Positions 14,946-23,171 of a DNA stretch of 64,000 nucleotides are shown here, one piece after another. Each line of letters starts with the position of its first letter. The first letter of the stretch is position 1. The stretch is taken from positions 1,860,001-1,924,000 of the forward strand of contig NC_020514.1 in assembly GCF_000347635.1 (NCBI RefSeq). Direction: 5' to 3'. The position numbers and the translations under genes are program-made. The notes beneath the pieces were generated by a model. The model was not told the origin of the DNA. It did no database searches and saw nothing but the letters and a program-made list of their open reading frames with translations. The stretch is from Paraglaciecola psychrophila 170 (GTDB lineage: Bacteria > Pseudomonadota > Gammaproteobacteria > Enterobacterales > Alteromonadaceae).

Positions 14946-16193
14946 TTAAAGGAATGTTCTCACTTTAGTTAAAGCTGCAAATAACATTGCCACTTCTTCT
15001 TCGGTGTTATACATAGAAAACGATGCGCGTACCGTGCCTGAAATGCCCAGTTCATTCATTAACGGCATCGTGCAATGATGGCCTGTTCGTACAGCAATAC
15101 CTTGTTGATTGAGCAAAGTACCTACATCACTTGGATGTGCATCACCCATGAGAAAAGAAAAAATAGCGGTCTTATTTTCTGCAGTGCCGTAAATATGAAT
15201 ATCATCCATACTATTGGCTAACTCTGAGCAATAATTAGTTAATCGCTGTTCGTGTGCTATCGCACCTACTCGGTCAATGCTGTTTACATAATCGATGGCT
15301 GCTGCGAGTCCTATTGCACCAGCAATATTCGGCGTGCCGGCTTCAAATTTGTAGGGCAATTCATTCCAAGTTGCCTGCTGAAATGTGACTGTTTTGATCA
15401 TCTCTCCGCCGGTTTGAAACGGGGGTAGTTGCTCTAATTGAACTTCTTTGCCATACAACACACCGATACCCGTAGGGCCAAATAACTTATGTCCTGAGAA
15501 GACGTAAAAATCACAATTCAGGTCCTGGACATCAACAAAGCCATGACCAATGGCTTGTGCGCCATCTATCACTGTTATGGCATTAACTTGCTGTGCAAAT
15601 TGCACGATTTCTTTAACCTGATTTATCGTACCAAGCGTGTTGGAGACATGTGTCATAGCAACAACTGCGGTATTTTTATTGAGTAACGTCTTATAAATTG
15701 AAAAATTCAGCTCGCCTTTTTCATTTATCGGAGCCACCACAAGTTTGGCACCGCTTCGCTTTGCTGCCACTTGCCAAGGCACAATGTTGGCATGGTGTTC
15801 CATTGCTGAAATAATAATTTCATCACCTGGCTTTAAAAAGCTTTGCGCTAATCCACTGGCAATTGTATTGATGGCTTCTGTTGTGCCTCTTGTCCACACT
15901 ATTTCATGAGCATGTTTTGCATTAATAAAACCTTGCACTTTACTACGTGCATTTTCAAACAGCTCAGTAGCATTATCACTCAGAGTGTGAGCACCTCGAT
16001 GCACATTAGCGTTATTCATATTATAAAATTGGCTGATAGCATCGATGACAATCTGTGGCTTTTGAGTGGTTGCCGCGTTATCCAAATAGATTAAAGGTTT
16101 ACCTTTAACCTTTTGATCCAGTATGGGGAAATCTTGCCGAACTTTTGCAATATTAAACGTGTTGTCTTGCTCAACTGCATCTATAGAGGACAT
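14946..16193 (-). CDS. sufS: Cysteine desulfurase SufS
   Basis: 415 residues, group II cysteine desulfurase. PLP lysine in SGHKLFGPTG, the AMEHHANIVPW histidine segment, VIDGAQAIGH, and the active cysteine in RTGHHCTMPLM. It removes sulfur from cysteine and passes it to SufE. AGGAGAA lies 9 to 15 bases before the ATG, and the gene begins two bases after sufD. It stands in the canonical BCDS order. Confidence 0.97.
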   Translation of the reverse strand: MSSIDAVEQDNTFNIAKVRQDFPILDQKVKGKPLIYLDNAATTQKPQIVIDAISQFYNMNNANVHRGAHTLSDNATELFENARSKVQGFINAKHAHEIVWTRGTTEAINTIASGLAQSFLKPGDEIIISAMEHHANIVPWQVAAKRSGAKLVVAPINEKGELNFSIYKTLLNKNTAVVAMTHVSNTLGTINQVKEIVQFAQQVNAITVIDGAQAIGHGFVDVQDLNCDFYVFSGHKLFGPTGIGVLYGKEVQLEQLPPFQTGGEMIKTVTFQQATWNELPYKFEAGTPNIAGAIGLAAAIDYVNSIDRVGAIAHEQRLTNYCSELANSMDDIHIYGTAENKTAIFSFLMGDAHPSDVGTLLNQQGIAVRTGHHCTMPLMNELGISGTVRASFSMYNTEEEVAMLFAALTKVRTFL

Positions 16194-16195
16194 CG

Positions 16196-17518
16196 TTACT
16201 TTTCTCCTTTGTGGTGTAATGAGGAAAGTAAGCTAGATGAACGCTGTGTAACAAACTCTCGCACACTATTCTGTGGTAGTTGTTCGACTATTTCGGCAAT
16301 AAAAGCCAGGCTTAATAGACGTTTAGCTTCGACCCTTGGAATCCCCCTAGATTGTAAATAAAATAATGCCTCACTATTGATTTGACCAACTGTGGCACCG
16401 TGTGAACATCTCACATCATCAGCATAAATCTCTAGTTCAGGTTTAGTATTGATGGTGGCAGTGCTTGAGAGTAATAAGTTTTTGTTACTGAGCTCGGCCA
16501 ATGTTTTTTGAGCGTTTGGATGAATATGAATGCGGCCATTGAAGACAGCATTGGCTTGGTCATCGACTAAACCTCGAAATACCTCATTGCTGCTGCAATT
16601 TGGCGCAATATGTTGCATACAAATATGGTTATCAATGGTTTGTTGATGGCGACCGTAAAAACTGCCTCGAATATCATTACTCGCATACTCCCCCTGCAAG
16701 GACACCGTAAGATCATTACGTTTCAATTTAGATGCAAGGCTAATTTGATGTTGTTGATAAGTGCTATGATGACCTTGTTTTACGCGATGACTGCATATGC
16801 TCGTGACACTCTCATCAAGTTGCAGTCGGCTATGGGTAATATGCGCCTTGTCGTTTACAAAACATTCAATCACGGTATTAACCATTGCCGTGTGTTTGAG
16901 TGGTGCGTCTTCATGCTCGATTATTGTGGCTTTACTGCCGGTTTCAGCAATAATTAATAATCGCATCATGTTTGTTTTTGGCTGATCACCTTGTGTTAGG
17001 TTTACGATGTAAAAGGGCTTGTCGACCTCACAATGCTCTGGAATATGGATAAGTAAACCATCTTCAAGTTGCGCGCTGTTAAGGCTAGAAAAGTAGTCAT
17101 GGTAATAGTTATGACTGGTATCTAGGTGTTCAATAATGAGTTGCTGCTGAGCGGTATTAGCCTCAGAGAACAAAGTGCTGTAAGGGTTACTATCAAGGTG
17201 AGATAGTTCACTCACAAACACGCCATTGACAAAAACTAAACGATACGCATCAAGGTCCTTTATTAAAGACTGCGCAAGTAGTTCATCAATATCGTCGATA
17301 CTTTTTGAATAGTTTACTTGCATGCTTTGTGCGTCAAGTTGATCATCAGCTAACAATTTTTCAAGCTTCAGATATTTCCAATCTTCGGTTTTTTGGGTCG
17401 GTAATTGCAGCGCTCTTAAACGTTCACAAGCTGCATCACGAATACCTCGTAACCACGGATTTTTTTGAGATATTTGCTCGTTGCTAAAGTCAGTCGTTAT
17501 TTGCTGTAGGTTATTCAT
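16196..17518 (-). CDS. sufD: Scaffold subunit SufD
   Basis: 440 residues. N-terminal helical part (EDWKYLKLEKLLADD) and C-terminal SufBD beta-helix with the segment HIAPNCSSNEVFRGL, HPNAQKTLAELSNKN and the terminal DVRCSHGATVGQIN containing the conserved cysteine and histidine. SufD forms the SufBC2D complex on which new clusters are built and is required for iron acquisition. Two-base gaps to sufC and sufS indicate a tight operon. Confidence 0.96.
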   Translation of the reverse strand: MNNLQQITTDFSNEQISQKNPWLRGIRDAACERLRALQLPTQKTEDWKYLKLEKLLADDQLDAQSMQVNYSKSIDDIDELLAQSLIKDLDAYRLVFVNGVFVSELSHLDSNPYSTLFSEANTAQQQLIIEHLDTSHNYYHDYFSSLNSAQLEDGLLIHIPEHCEVDKPFYIVNLTQGDQPKTNMMRLLIIAETGSKATIIEHEDAPLKHTAMVNTVIECFVNDKAHITHSRLQLDESVTSICSHRVKQGHHSTYQQHQISLASKLKRNDLTVSLQGEYASNDIRGSFYGRHQQTIDNHICMQHIAPNCSSNEVFRGLVDDQANAVFNGRIHIHPNAQKTLAELSNKNLLLSSTATINTKPELEIYADDVRCSHGATVGQINSEALFYLQSRGIPRVEAKRLLSLAFIAEIVEQLPQNSVREFVTQRSSSLLSSLHHKGEK

Positions 17519-17520
17519 GG

Positions 17521-18294
17521 CTAAACCTTAAGTGGATTTGCTGATTGCTCAGTTCCACTTTCTAACCAACTGTAGCCTTTTTCTTCTAACTCTAACGCCA
17601 GCTCACTTCCACCAGATTTAATGATTTTCCCGTCGGCCAATACATGCACAAAATCAGGTTGCACGTAATCTAACAACCTTTGATAATGAGTAATCAAAAT
17701 AAAGGAACGTTCGGGACTGCGTAACTGATTGATACCATCAGCCACTACTTTAAGTGCATCGATATCTAAACCTGAGTCAGTCTCATCAAGTAAACATAGC
17801 TTTGGCTCTAGCATCAGCATCTGCATAATTTCATTACGCTTTTTCTCGCCACCTGAAAAACCTTCATTCACACCACGCTTCAGGAAGTCAGTATCTAAAT
17901 CGACCAGTCGACATTTCTCACGTGCCAGCTTCATAAACTCAACAGCACTCAAAAGAGGCTTGTTTTGATGAGTATGTAGACATTCAAGGGATGTTTTTAA
18001 AAACTCAAGATTGCTGACCCCAGGTATTTCAACTGGGTACTGAAAGGCAAGAAAAATGCCTTCCCGTGCACGATCTTCAGGCACAAGCGATAATAAGTCT
18101 TTGCCTTCAAACATGACGGTTCCATCGGTCGCTTCATAGTTATCACGACCTGCTAGTACATTGGATAGCGTGCTTTTGCCGCTCCCATTCGGTCCCATAA
18201 TGGCGTGGACTTCACCAGGTTTAACCTCAATATTTAATCCTTTGAGGATCTCTTTTCCATCAATCTTGGCTCTTAAATTTGCAACGTTTAGCAT
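17521..18294 (-). CDS. sufC: SUF ATPase SufC
   Basis: 257 residues, ABC-type ATPase of the SufBC2D complex. Walker A GPNGSGKSTLSN, the signature region GFSGGEKKRNEI, Walker B LCLLDETDSGLDIDAL and the H-loop ITHYQRLL. ATP binding drives a conformational change in SufB and SufD. The stretch LPTQ is replaced as usual by the QYPVEIPGVSN Q-loop. Nothing unusual. Confidence 0.97.
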   Translation of the reverse strand: MLNVANLRAKIDGKEILKGLNIEVKPGEVHAIMGPNGSGKSTLSNVLAGRDNYEATDGTVMFEGKDLLSLVPEDRAREGIFLAFQYPVEIPGVSNLEFLKTSLECLHTHQNKPLLSAVEFMKLAREKCRLVDLDTDFLKRGVNEGFSGGEKKRNEIMQMLMLEPKLCLLDETDSGLDIDALKVVADGINQLRSPERSFILITHYQRLLDYVQPDFVHVLADGKIIKSGGSELALELEEKGYSWLESGTEQSANPLKV

Positions 18295-18388
18295 CTATTG
18301 ACCTTATTATCTTTTAATCAAGTTTTTATCAGTGTGGTAATACAACTGATGTCTGTTTCATGAAACTTTGTTGATCCTTCGCAGCGCG

Positions 18389-19831
18389 TTATCCAACCGC
18401 ACCCTCTAAGCTGATCTCTAATAGTTTTCCGGCTTCAACAGCAAACTCCATTGGCAACTCTTTGAAAACAGATTTACAAAAACCATTAACAATCATGGAT
18501 ACCGCTTTTTCAGGATCGATACCGCGTTGTTGGCACAGGAATAACTGATCATCACTGACTTTTGATGTTGTCGCTTCATGTTCGACAATCGCAGTTGGAT
18601 TTTTGCTAACAATGTATGGAAAGGTATTTGCAGCACATTTATCACCAATTAAGAGTGAATCGCATTGGGTGAAATTACGTGCACCTTCTGCTTTTGGTGA
18701 CATATTGACTAATCCCCGATAGGTATTAGACCCTTTGCCAGCTGAAATGCCTTTTGAGATAATGGTACTGCGAGTATTACGACCCAGATGGATCATCTTG
18801 GTCCCAGTATCCGCTTGTTGTGCGTTTCGGGTTAAGGCAACTGAATAAAATTCACCTACACTATTATCACCCATTAATACTACGCTTGGGTACTTCCAGG
18901 TGATGGCGGAGCCTGTTTCTACTTGAGTCCATGATATTTTTGCGTCGGTATGGCAGATACCGCGTTTGGTAACAAAGTTATAGATACCCCCTTTACCGTT
19001 TTCATCGCCGGGGTACCAGTTTTGAACGGTTGAATATTTAATTTGTGCACCTTTTAATGCAACCAATTCGACGACTGCTCCGTGCAGTTGATTTTCGTCT
19101 CGCGATGGCGCGGTACAGCCTTCAAGATAGCTAACATAGCTACCCTCGTCAGCAATAATGAGGGTGCGTTCAAATTGACCCGTGTTCATCTCATTGATCC
19201 GGAAGTAGGTCGACAACTCCATCGGACACCTAACCCCTTTAGGTATATAGACAAACGAACCGTCACTAAATACTGCACAGTTTAAAGCGGCATAATAATT
19301 ATCTCTTACGGGGACCACTGAGCCCAAGTATTTTTTGATTAATTCAGGATGTTCGATTATCGCTTCTGAAAGTGAACAGAAAATTACGCCTGACTCAGCA
19401 AGCTTTTCCTTGAAGGTGGTGATAATAGAAACACTATCAAATACTATATCAACGGCAACACCAGCCAGCATTTCTTGTTCATGTAATGGAATACCTAGTT
19501 TTTCGTATGTACGCAGAAGTTCTGGGTCGACCTCGGCCAAGCTTTTAGGTGCATCATCCTGACTTTTTGGACTTGAATAGTAGGCAATGGCATCAAAGTC
19601 AATTTCAGGGTAATTGACTTGCGCCCATTCGGGACGCTCCATCTCTAGCCATTTTTGGTAGGCTTTTAAACGCCATTTCAGCATGTATTCTGGTTCATTT
19701 TTTTTGGCTGATATTTTTCGTATGACATTTTCATTTAACCCAGGATCAAATGTTTGCATTTCAACATCGGTAATAAAACCCGCTTCATAGCTGGAATTAA
19801 TACGCTCATCAATAACACTGCTTTCGCTCAT
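18389..19831 (-). CDS. sufB: Scaffold subunit SufB
   Basis: 480 residues from the ATG at 19831 ([19 protein letters not shown]), with AGAGAG upstream; a further TTG at 19861 would add ten residues and is less likely. Conserved SufB segments are [35 protein letters not shown] and the region [18 protein letters not shown]. SufB is the main site of cluster assembly. First gene of the operon. A 94-base gap separates it from sufC, long enough for a processing site or internal promoter. Confidence 0.96.
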   Translation of the reverse strand: MSESSVIDERINSSYEAGFITDVEMQTFDPGLNENVIRKISAKKNEPEYMLKWRLKAYQKWLEMERPEWAQVNYPEIDFDAIAYYSSPKSQDDAPKSLAEVDPELLRTYEKLGIPLHEQEMLAGVAVDIVFDSVSIITTFKEKLAESGVIFCSLSEAIIEHPELIKKYLGSVVPVRDNYYAALNCAVFSDGSFVYIPKGVRCPMELSTYFRINEMNTGQFERTLIIADEGSYVSYLEGCTAPSRDENQLHGAVVELVALKGAQIKYSTVQNWYPGDENGKGGIYNFVTKRGICHTDAKISWTQVETGSAITWKYPSVVLMGDNSVGEFYSVALTRNAQQADTGTKMIHLGRNTRSTIISKGISAGKGSNTYRGLVNMSPKAEGARNFTQCDSLLIGDKCAANTFPYIVSKNPTAIVEHEATTSKVSDDQLFLCQQRGIDPEKAVSMIVNGFCKSVFKELPMEFAVEAGKLLEISLEGAVG

Positions 19832-19934
19832 AATGATTAACTCTCTTTTGTAGATTTGCAAAGTAAATAGTGTGGAGTCACATAGCCACTTTTTGATCTC
19901 GAATGTATTGTATGAAACTCAAGCACCATAAAGA

Positions 19935-19950
19935 ATACTAATTTAGTAAT
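19935..19950. promoter_or_regulatory. Candidate Rrf2/SUF operator 1
   Basis: ATACTAATTTAGTAAT, an imperfect palindrome of the form ATACY-N5-RGTAT with one mismatch. It lies about 105 bases upstream of the sufB start and 51 bases from operator 2 (about five helical turns), which suggests cooperative binding. Protein assignment is inference from position. Confidence 0.55.
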
Positions 19951-19985
19951 GTATGTTAGCCTTTAAACTTCTAACAATCAATACA

Positions 19986-20000
19986 ATACTAAATCAGTAT
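19986..20000. promoter_or_regulatory. Candidate Rrf2/SUF operator 2
   Basis: ATACTAAATCAGTAT, a perfect match to ATACY-N5-RGTAT. It lies between the divergent sufB and the Rrf2 gene. Confidence 0.6.
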
Positions 20001-20162
20001 ACATCCGGTGCTGTATTGAGTCTTATAATGGTTAGAATTACGATTTATAGTGGTTTGATAATTAGAGTTAAATTCAATCTGGTTATGTTTCATTTTTGCG
20101 GCTTTGCCGAACTGGAGCTATCTGGGCTATTCACTACTGAGTGATAATGGGGTAAATAAGTC

Positions 20163-20177
20163 ATACCATTGAGGTAT
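20163..20177. promoter_or_regulatory. Candidate Rrf2/SUF operator 3 (autoregulatory)
   Basis: ATACCATTGAGGTAT, again ATACY-N5-RGTAT with perfect outer arms, 54 bases before the regulator's ATG, as expected for autoregulation. Confidence 0.6.
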
Positions 20178-20230
20178 ACTATTTTTTATGTTAATGATTG
20201 TATTATATATTTTTTTCGAGAGAGTCTTTG

Positions 20231-20689
20231 ATGATAAGAATTAGCCGCATGGCAGATTATGCGCTGTTAGTGGTATTTAAAATGCGTAATCTTGATGAGC
20301 TAATTACGCTAAGCGGCTTGTGTGAGTTGACTCACTTGCCTCTACCGACCATACGTAAATTGATGCGTGCACTGACTAAAAGTAATTTAGTCAAATCAGT
20401 TAGAGGCCCTCATGGTGGCTATAAACTGAGTCGCCAACCGGATCAAACATCCATCGCAGAAGTGATCGAAGCCATTGACGGACCAATAGCTCTAACAGAG
20501 TGTGCTAAGTTGGATGGGGGAGATTGTCAAATTGCAAGTACCTGTGAATTGAAAGATAATTGGAATATCGTTAACCGTCTTATTTCCAATGCTCTTCACA
20601 ATGTAACACTTGATGCAATGGGGCATATGCCTTTCGATATCAAACAACTGAATTCAGAGTTAATAAAAGTACCTAATCAAAACCAATAA
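20231..20689 (+). CDS. Rrf2-family SUF regulator
   Basis: 152 residues from the ATG at 20231 (MIRISRMADYALLVVFKM). The N-terminal winged helix has the recognition part LPTIRKLMRALTKSNLV followed by the wing GPHGGYKLSR. Three cysteines in the order C-x7-C-x5-C (TECAKLDGGDCQIASTC) are the expected iron-sulfur ligands. The layout is that of the SUF-linked IscR-like regulators (SufR group of Xanthomonas and relatives). It is divergent from sufB, so it most probably represses the operon when holding its cluster. Three matching palindromes lie in the shared intergenic region. Confidence 0.88.
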   Translation: MIRISRMADYALLVVFKMRNLDELITLSGLCELTHLPLPTIRKLMRALTKSNLVKSVRGPHGGYKLSRQPDQTSIAEVIEAIDGPIALTECAKLDGGDCQIASTCELKDNWNIVNRLISNALHNVTLDAMGHMPFDIKQLNSELIKVPNQNQ

Positions 20690-20797
20690 CTATTCAAACA
20701 TTAGAAGCTATAACTCGTTATTCACAGCATTTCGCCAAGTTACTGAATGACTTTTGGCTACCTTGTTTTTAATTTTCCGCCTTTCACTTATCTTCTT

Positions 20798-21178
20798 CTA
20801 AAACCCATGACATGCATAGCCCTCAAGTTTTTTGGGCTTTTTATTCATATACAAAAAGTGTTCATAACCTACCGAAAAAGCAAAAGGGTTGGCATTATAA
20901 TCGGCGTAATATTGATCCCTACCTAATTTTGCTTCGTTAACGCCAGATGCAAAACCGCTTAAAAAGTCATCTCTGTGATTCATCAACAAATTTGTAAAAT
21001 CACCGTCACTATCCACCACTTCAAACACACCCTCATGAACGAATTTATCAAGCAGTGTTGTGTTGAACGAGCCGCTATAAATTTCAGTTTCAGGGTCAAA
21101 GTTAACCAATGATGTACTGTTGCCACTGGCGGCCTCCATGAGAGATACGAATAATTCACGTACTTTTTTGGATATCAA
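20798..21178 (-). CDS. Hypothetical protein
   Basis: 126 residues, acidic and soluble, beginning MISKKVRELFVSLMEAASGN, with NYNANPFAF-like aromatic content and a terminal YACHGF. No domain recognised. It stands alone between the Rrf2 gene (convergent) and betI. Coding likelihood rests on length and on a protein-like composition only. Confidence 0.55.
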   Translation of the reverse strand: MISKKVRELFVSLMEAASGNSTSLVNFDPETEIYSGSFNTTLLDKFVHEGVFEVVDSDGDFTNLLMNHRDDFLSGFASGVNEAKLGRDQYYADYNANPFAFSVGYEHFLYMNKKPKKLEGYACHGF

Positions 21179-21507
21179 TTTACTAACCTTTTAAATTTAT
21201 TAGATAATAAACAAAGCGCTTTTATGCTAAGAGTTATTGTACTTTTTAACCCAAGCATAAGTGAAGCACACAAGAGCGAAACTTTATTTCATCAGCATTA
21301 TTCGTTAGTTCTTAACCCCCTTTTTAAAACCGCAGCGCTGATCAAAGTATTTGATGCATGCTCGAAACAAAACTACTGAGTCAATATGCTTCGACGTTGA
21401 TATTAATAACGTAAAGCAGGGGAGCACTGTTGTCTTTAACAAAACACAGATAGCGTTTCTGGTTAATGTTGAATGCAACGATAACTCAGATTTTGGGTAG
21501 TAATAAT
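21179..21507. other. Non-coding stretch between a hypothetical gene and betI
   Basis: 329 bases in which I see no gene and no strong structure on either strand. It should contain the promoter of the 20798-21178 gene. Confidence 0.4.
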
Positions 21508-22086
21508 TTATGGATGAGTGTGCTGTTCAAGCACTTCATTAATATATTTTTTACAGTATTCTTTGGCTTGGTTAAACTTTTCTTGATTGGCGCGACTCAG
21601 TGCGCAACGCAACCAAAAGCCATCGATTAATGCAGCGGTCACCTCCGCTGCGTCGTAGGCCGTTTTAGAATCTAATAATTGTTTGAAGCTGTAGCGTAGA
21701 TTACTGACAAGACGGCGTTTATTGATCTCTTGTAGGCGGTACAGCTCCGGATCATGCATAGACTGGCCCCAAAAACTTAACCATGTCTTAGTGCTTGCGT
21801 CTGCCTGTTGTACGCTTGAGAAATTCAGATCAACAATTTTCATTAGCCGGTCATAAGGGGTATCCGGTGAATCCGATATTTTAAGTTGAGAAAGCAGATA
21901 TTGAACAGAAGCTTCAATCAACGATTGTTTGCTACCAAAATAGTGGCTAATAATGCCGGACGACATTCCTGCACGTTTAGAGATAAGACTAATTGTTGCC
22001 CCTTTTAAACCGACCTCAGCAACAACTTGAATTGTTGCATCAATCAATTGTTGACGACGCAATGACCCCATTCCTACTTTTGGCAT
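21508..22086 (-). CDS. betI: TetR-family repressor BetI
   Basis: 192 residues. The N-terminus MPKVGMGSLRRQQLIDAT and the helix-turn-helix ISKRAGMSSGIISHYFGSKQSLI are characteristic of BetI, the choline-responsive repressor of betaine synthesis genes. The C-terminal ligand domain has the expected WLSFWGQSMHDPELYRLQ. The usual partners betB, betA and betT are absent from the window. Instead, sites of the BetI operator type occur in front of the TonB-dependent receptor 3.5 kb away. No such site was seen directly before betI. Confidence 0.88.
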   Translation of the reverse strand: MPKVGMGSLRRQQLIDATIQVVAEVGLKGATISLISKRAGMSSGIISHYFGSKQSLIEASVQYLLSQLKISDSPDTPYDRLMKIVDLNFSSVQQADASTKTWLSFWGQSMHDPELYRLQEINKRRLVSNLRYSFKQLLDSKTAYDAAEVTAALIDGFWLRCALSRANQEKFNQAKEYCKKYINEVLEQHTHP

Positions 22087-23128
22087 TCCTTTCTCTCGTG
22101 GTTAGTTTATTAGTAAGGTTCCAGCATTGATAACAATAGCTTGAACGCGATGTGCGTTAAGCACGTCACCAGCCTCATCATAAGGCCCTGAGGTGACAAC
22201 AAGACCTTCTTTTTCTAATCTTTGATGATGACAAATAAAAATATCAGACGAGGTGACTGCCCATAGGGATAATCTAAATCTTCATCATAGTAACTGACTT
22301 CACCCTAATGAGTAAAACCACTTGTTAATGCCATATATCATTACCACTCATTAACAGAATACCACTCACTTTATGTCTCTTAATAAACGAAAAAAATGTT
22401 GCAGGTATATGGGGGAAACAACCTAAGGCTCCCAGCTAGTATTATCTTTAAGCTATGTCATATCACTGTTGTGTATGTATTTATTTTATGTTTTTGCCAT
22501 TGCCATTGACATTTTTTATCAGCAATCATATTGTCGTTTAACTCGACTTGAACGCTCAAAGGACTCCTGTTCTTCGGTTCGCGAACGTTGATATCTTCTT
22601 CACGAGTGCGGTGAATAATGTGGTCCCGATTCCAACGAAGGTCAGCTGAAATTAGATGCTGACCTGCATTGTCTCCTCATTGTTAATAGGAGGTGTAAAT
22701 GCCATTCCCCCTGATTCTGCGTGGCGAATTATCAGGCTCACCTCAGAAATCATGCATCATTTGGCTAGAGACTTTTTTGTTTTGATAGTGCTTATCAGCA
22801 TAGATAGTACTGAAATCAAGATCATCAAAATGATACTTAACTCAACGTTTTTCACTTTTAAAACCAGGTTTTGCACCTCGTATGCGATATATACCCTGCA
22901 GTACCGGCATATCTTTGGTATTGCCATAGACGTTATGTCCTATAAAATAATAACGTCAGGCTCATCGTCGACAAGGCGACTAAAAATGGGAATGATTATA
23001 TTTTGATGTTAGCACGAACCAAATAAAATACGACTTGGTGCAACAGTCTAGGTAGCTGTAGTAAACAGCAATGCAAAAATCGCTCATAATCTAACAAGTG
23101 TGTTTTTGCTTTGTTGTACTTATAAAAT
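22087..23128. other. Decayed stretch between betI and the TonB receptor
   Basis: About 1 kb without an intact gene. Protein-like traces on the minus strand include HHQRLEKEGLVVTSGPYDEA near 22140-22235, ending in a stop about 20 bases before betI, and SRLVDDEPDVIIL then GHNVYGNTKDMPVLQGIYRI in another frame near 22870-22980. I cannot name the parent genes. They may be the eroded remains of genes once lying between betI and the receptor. Confidence 0.45.
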
Positions 23129-23158
23129 AGCCACATGCGGTAATAACCGCATGTGGCT
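23129..23158 (-). terminator. Terminator of the TonB-dependent receptor gene
   Basis: A perfect 12-base stem AGCCACATGCGG / CCGCATGTGGCT with a six-base loop, 13 bases after the receptor's stop. On the minus strand it is followed by ATTTTATAAG. Confidence 0.8.
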
Positions 23159-23171
23159 TTCTCACATTTTT

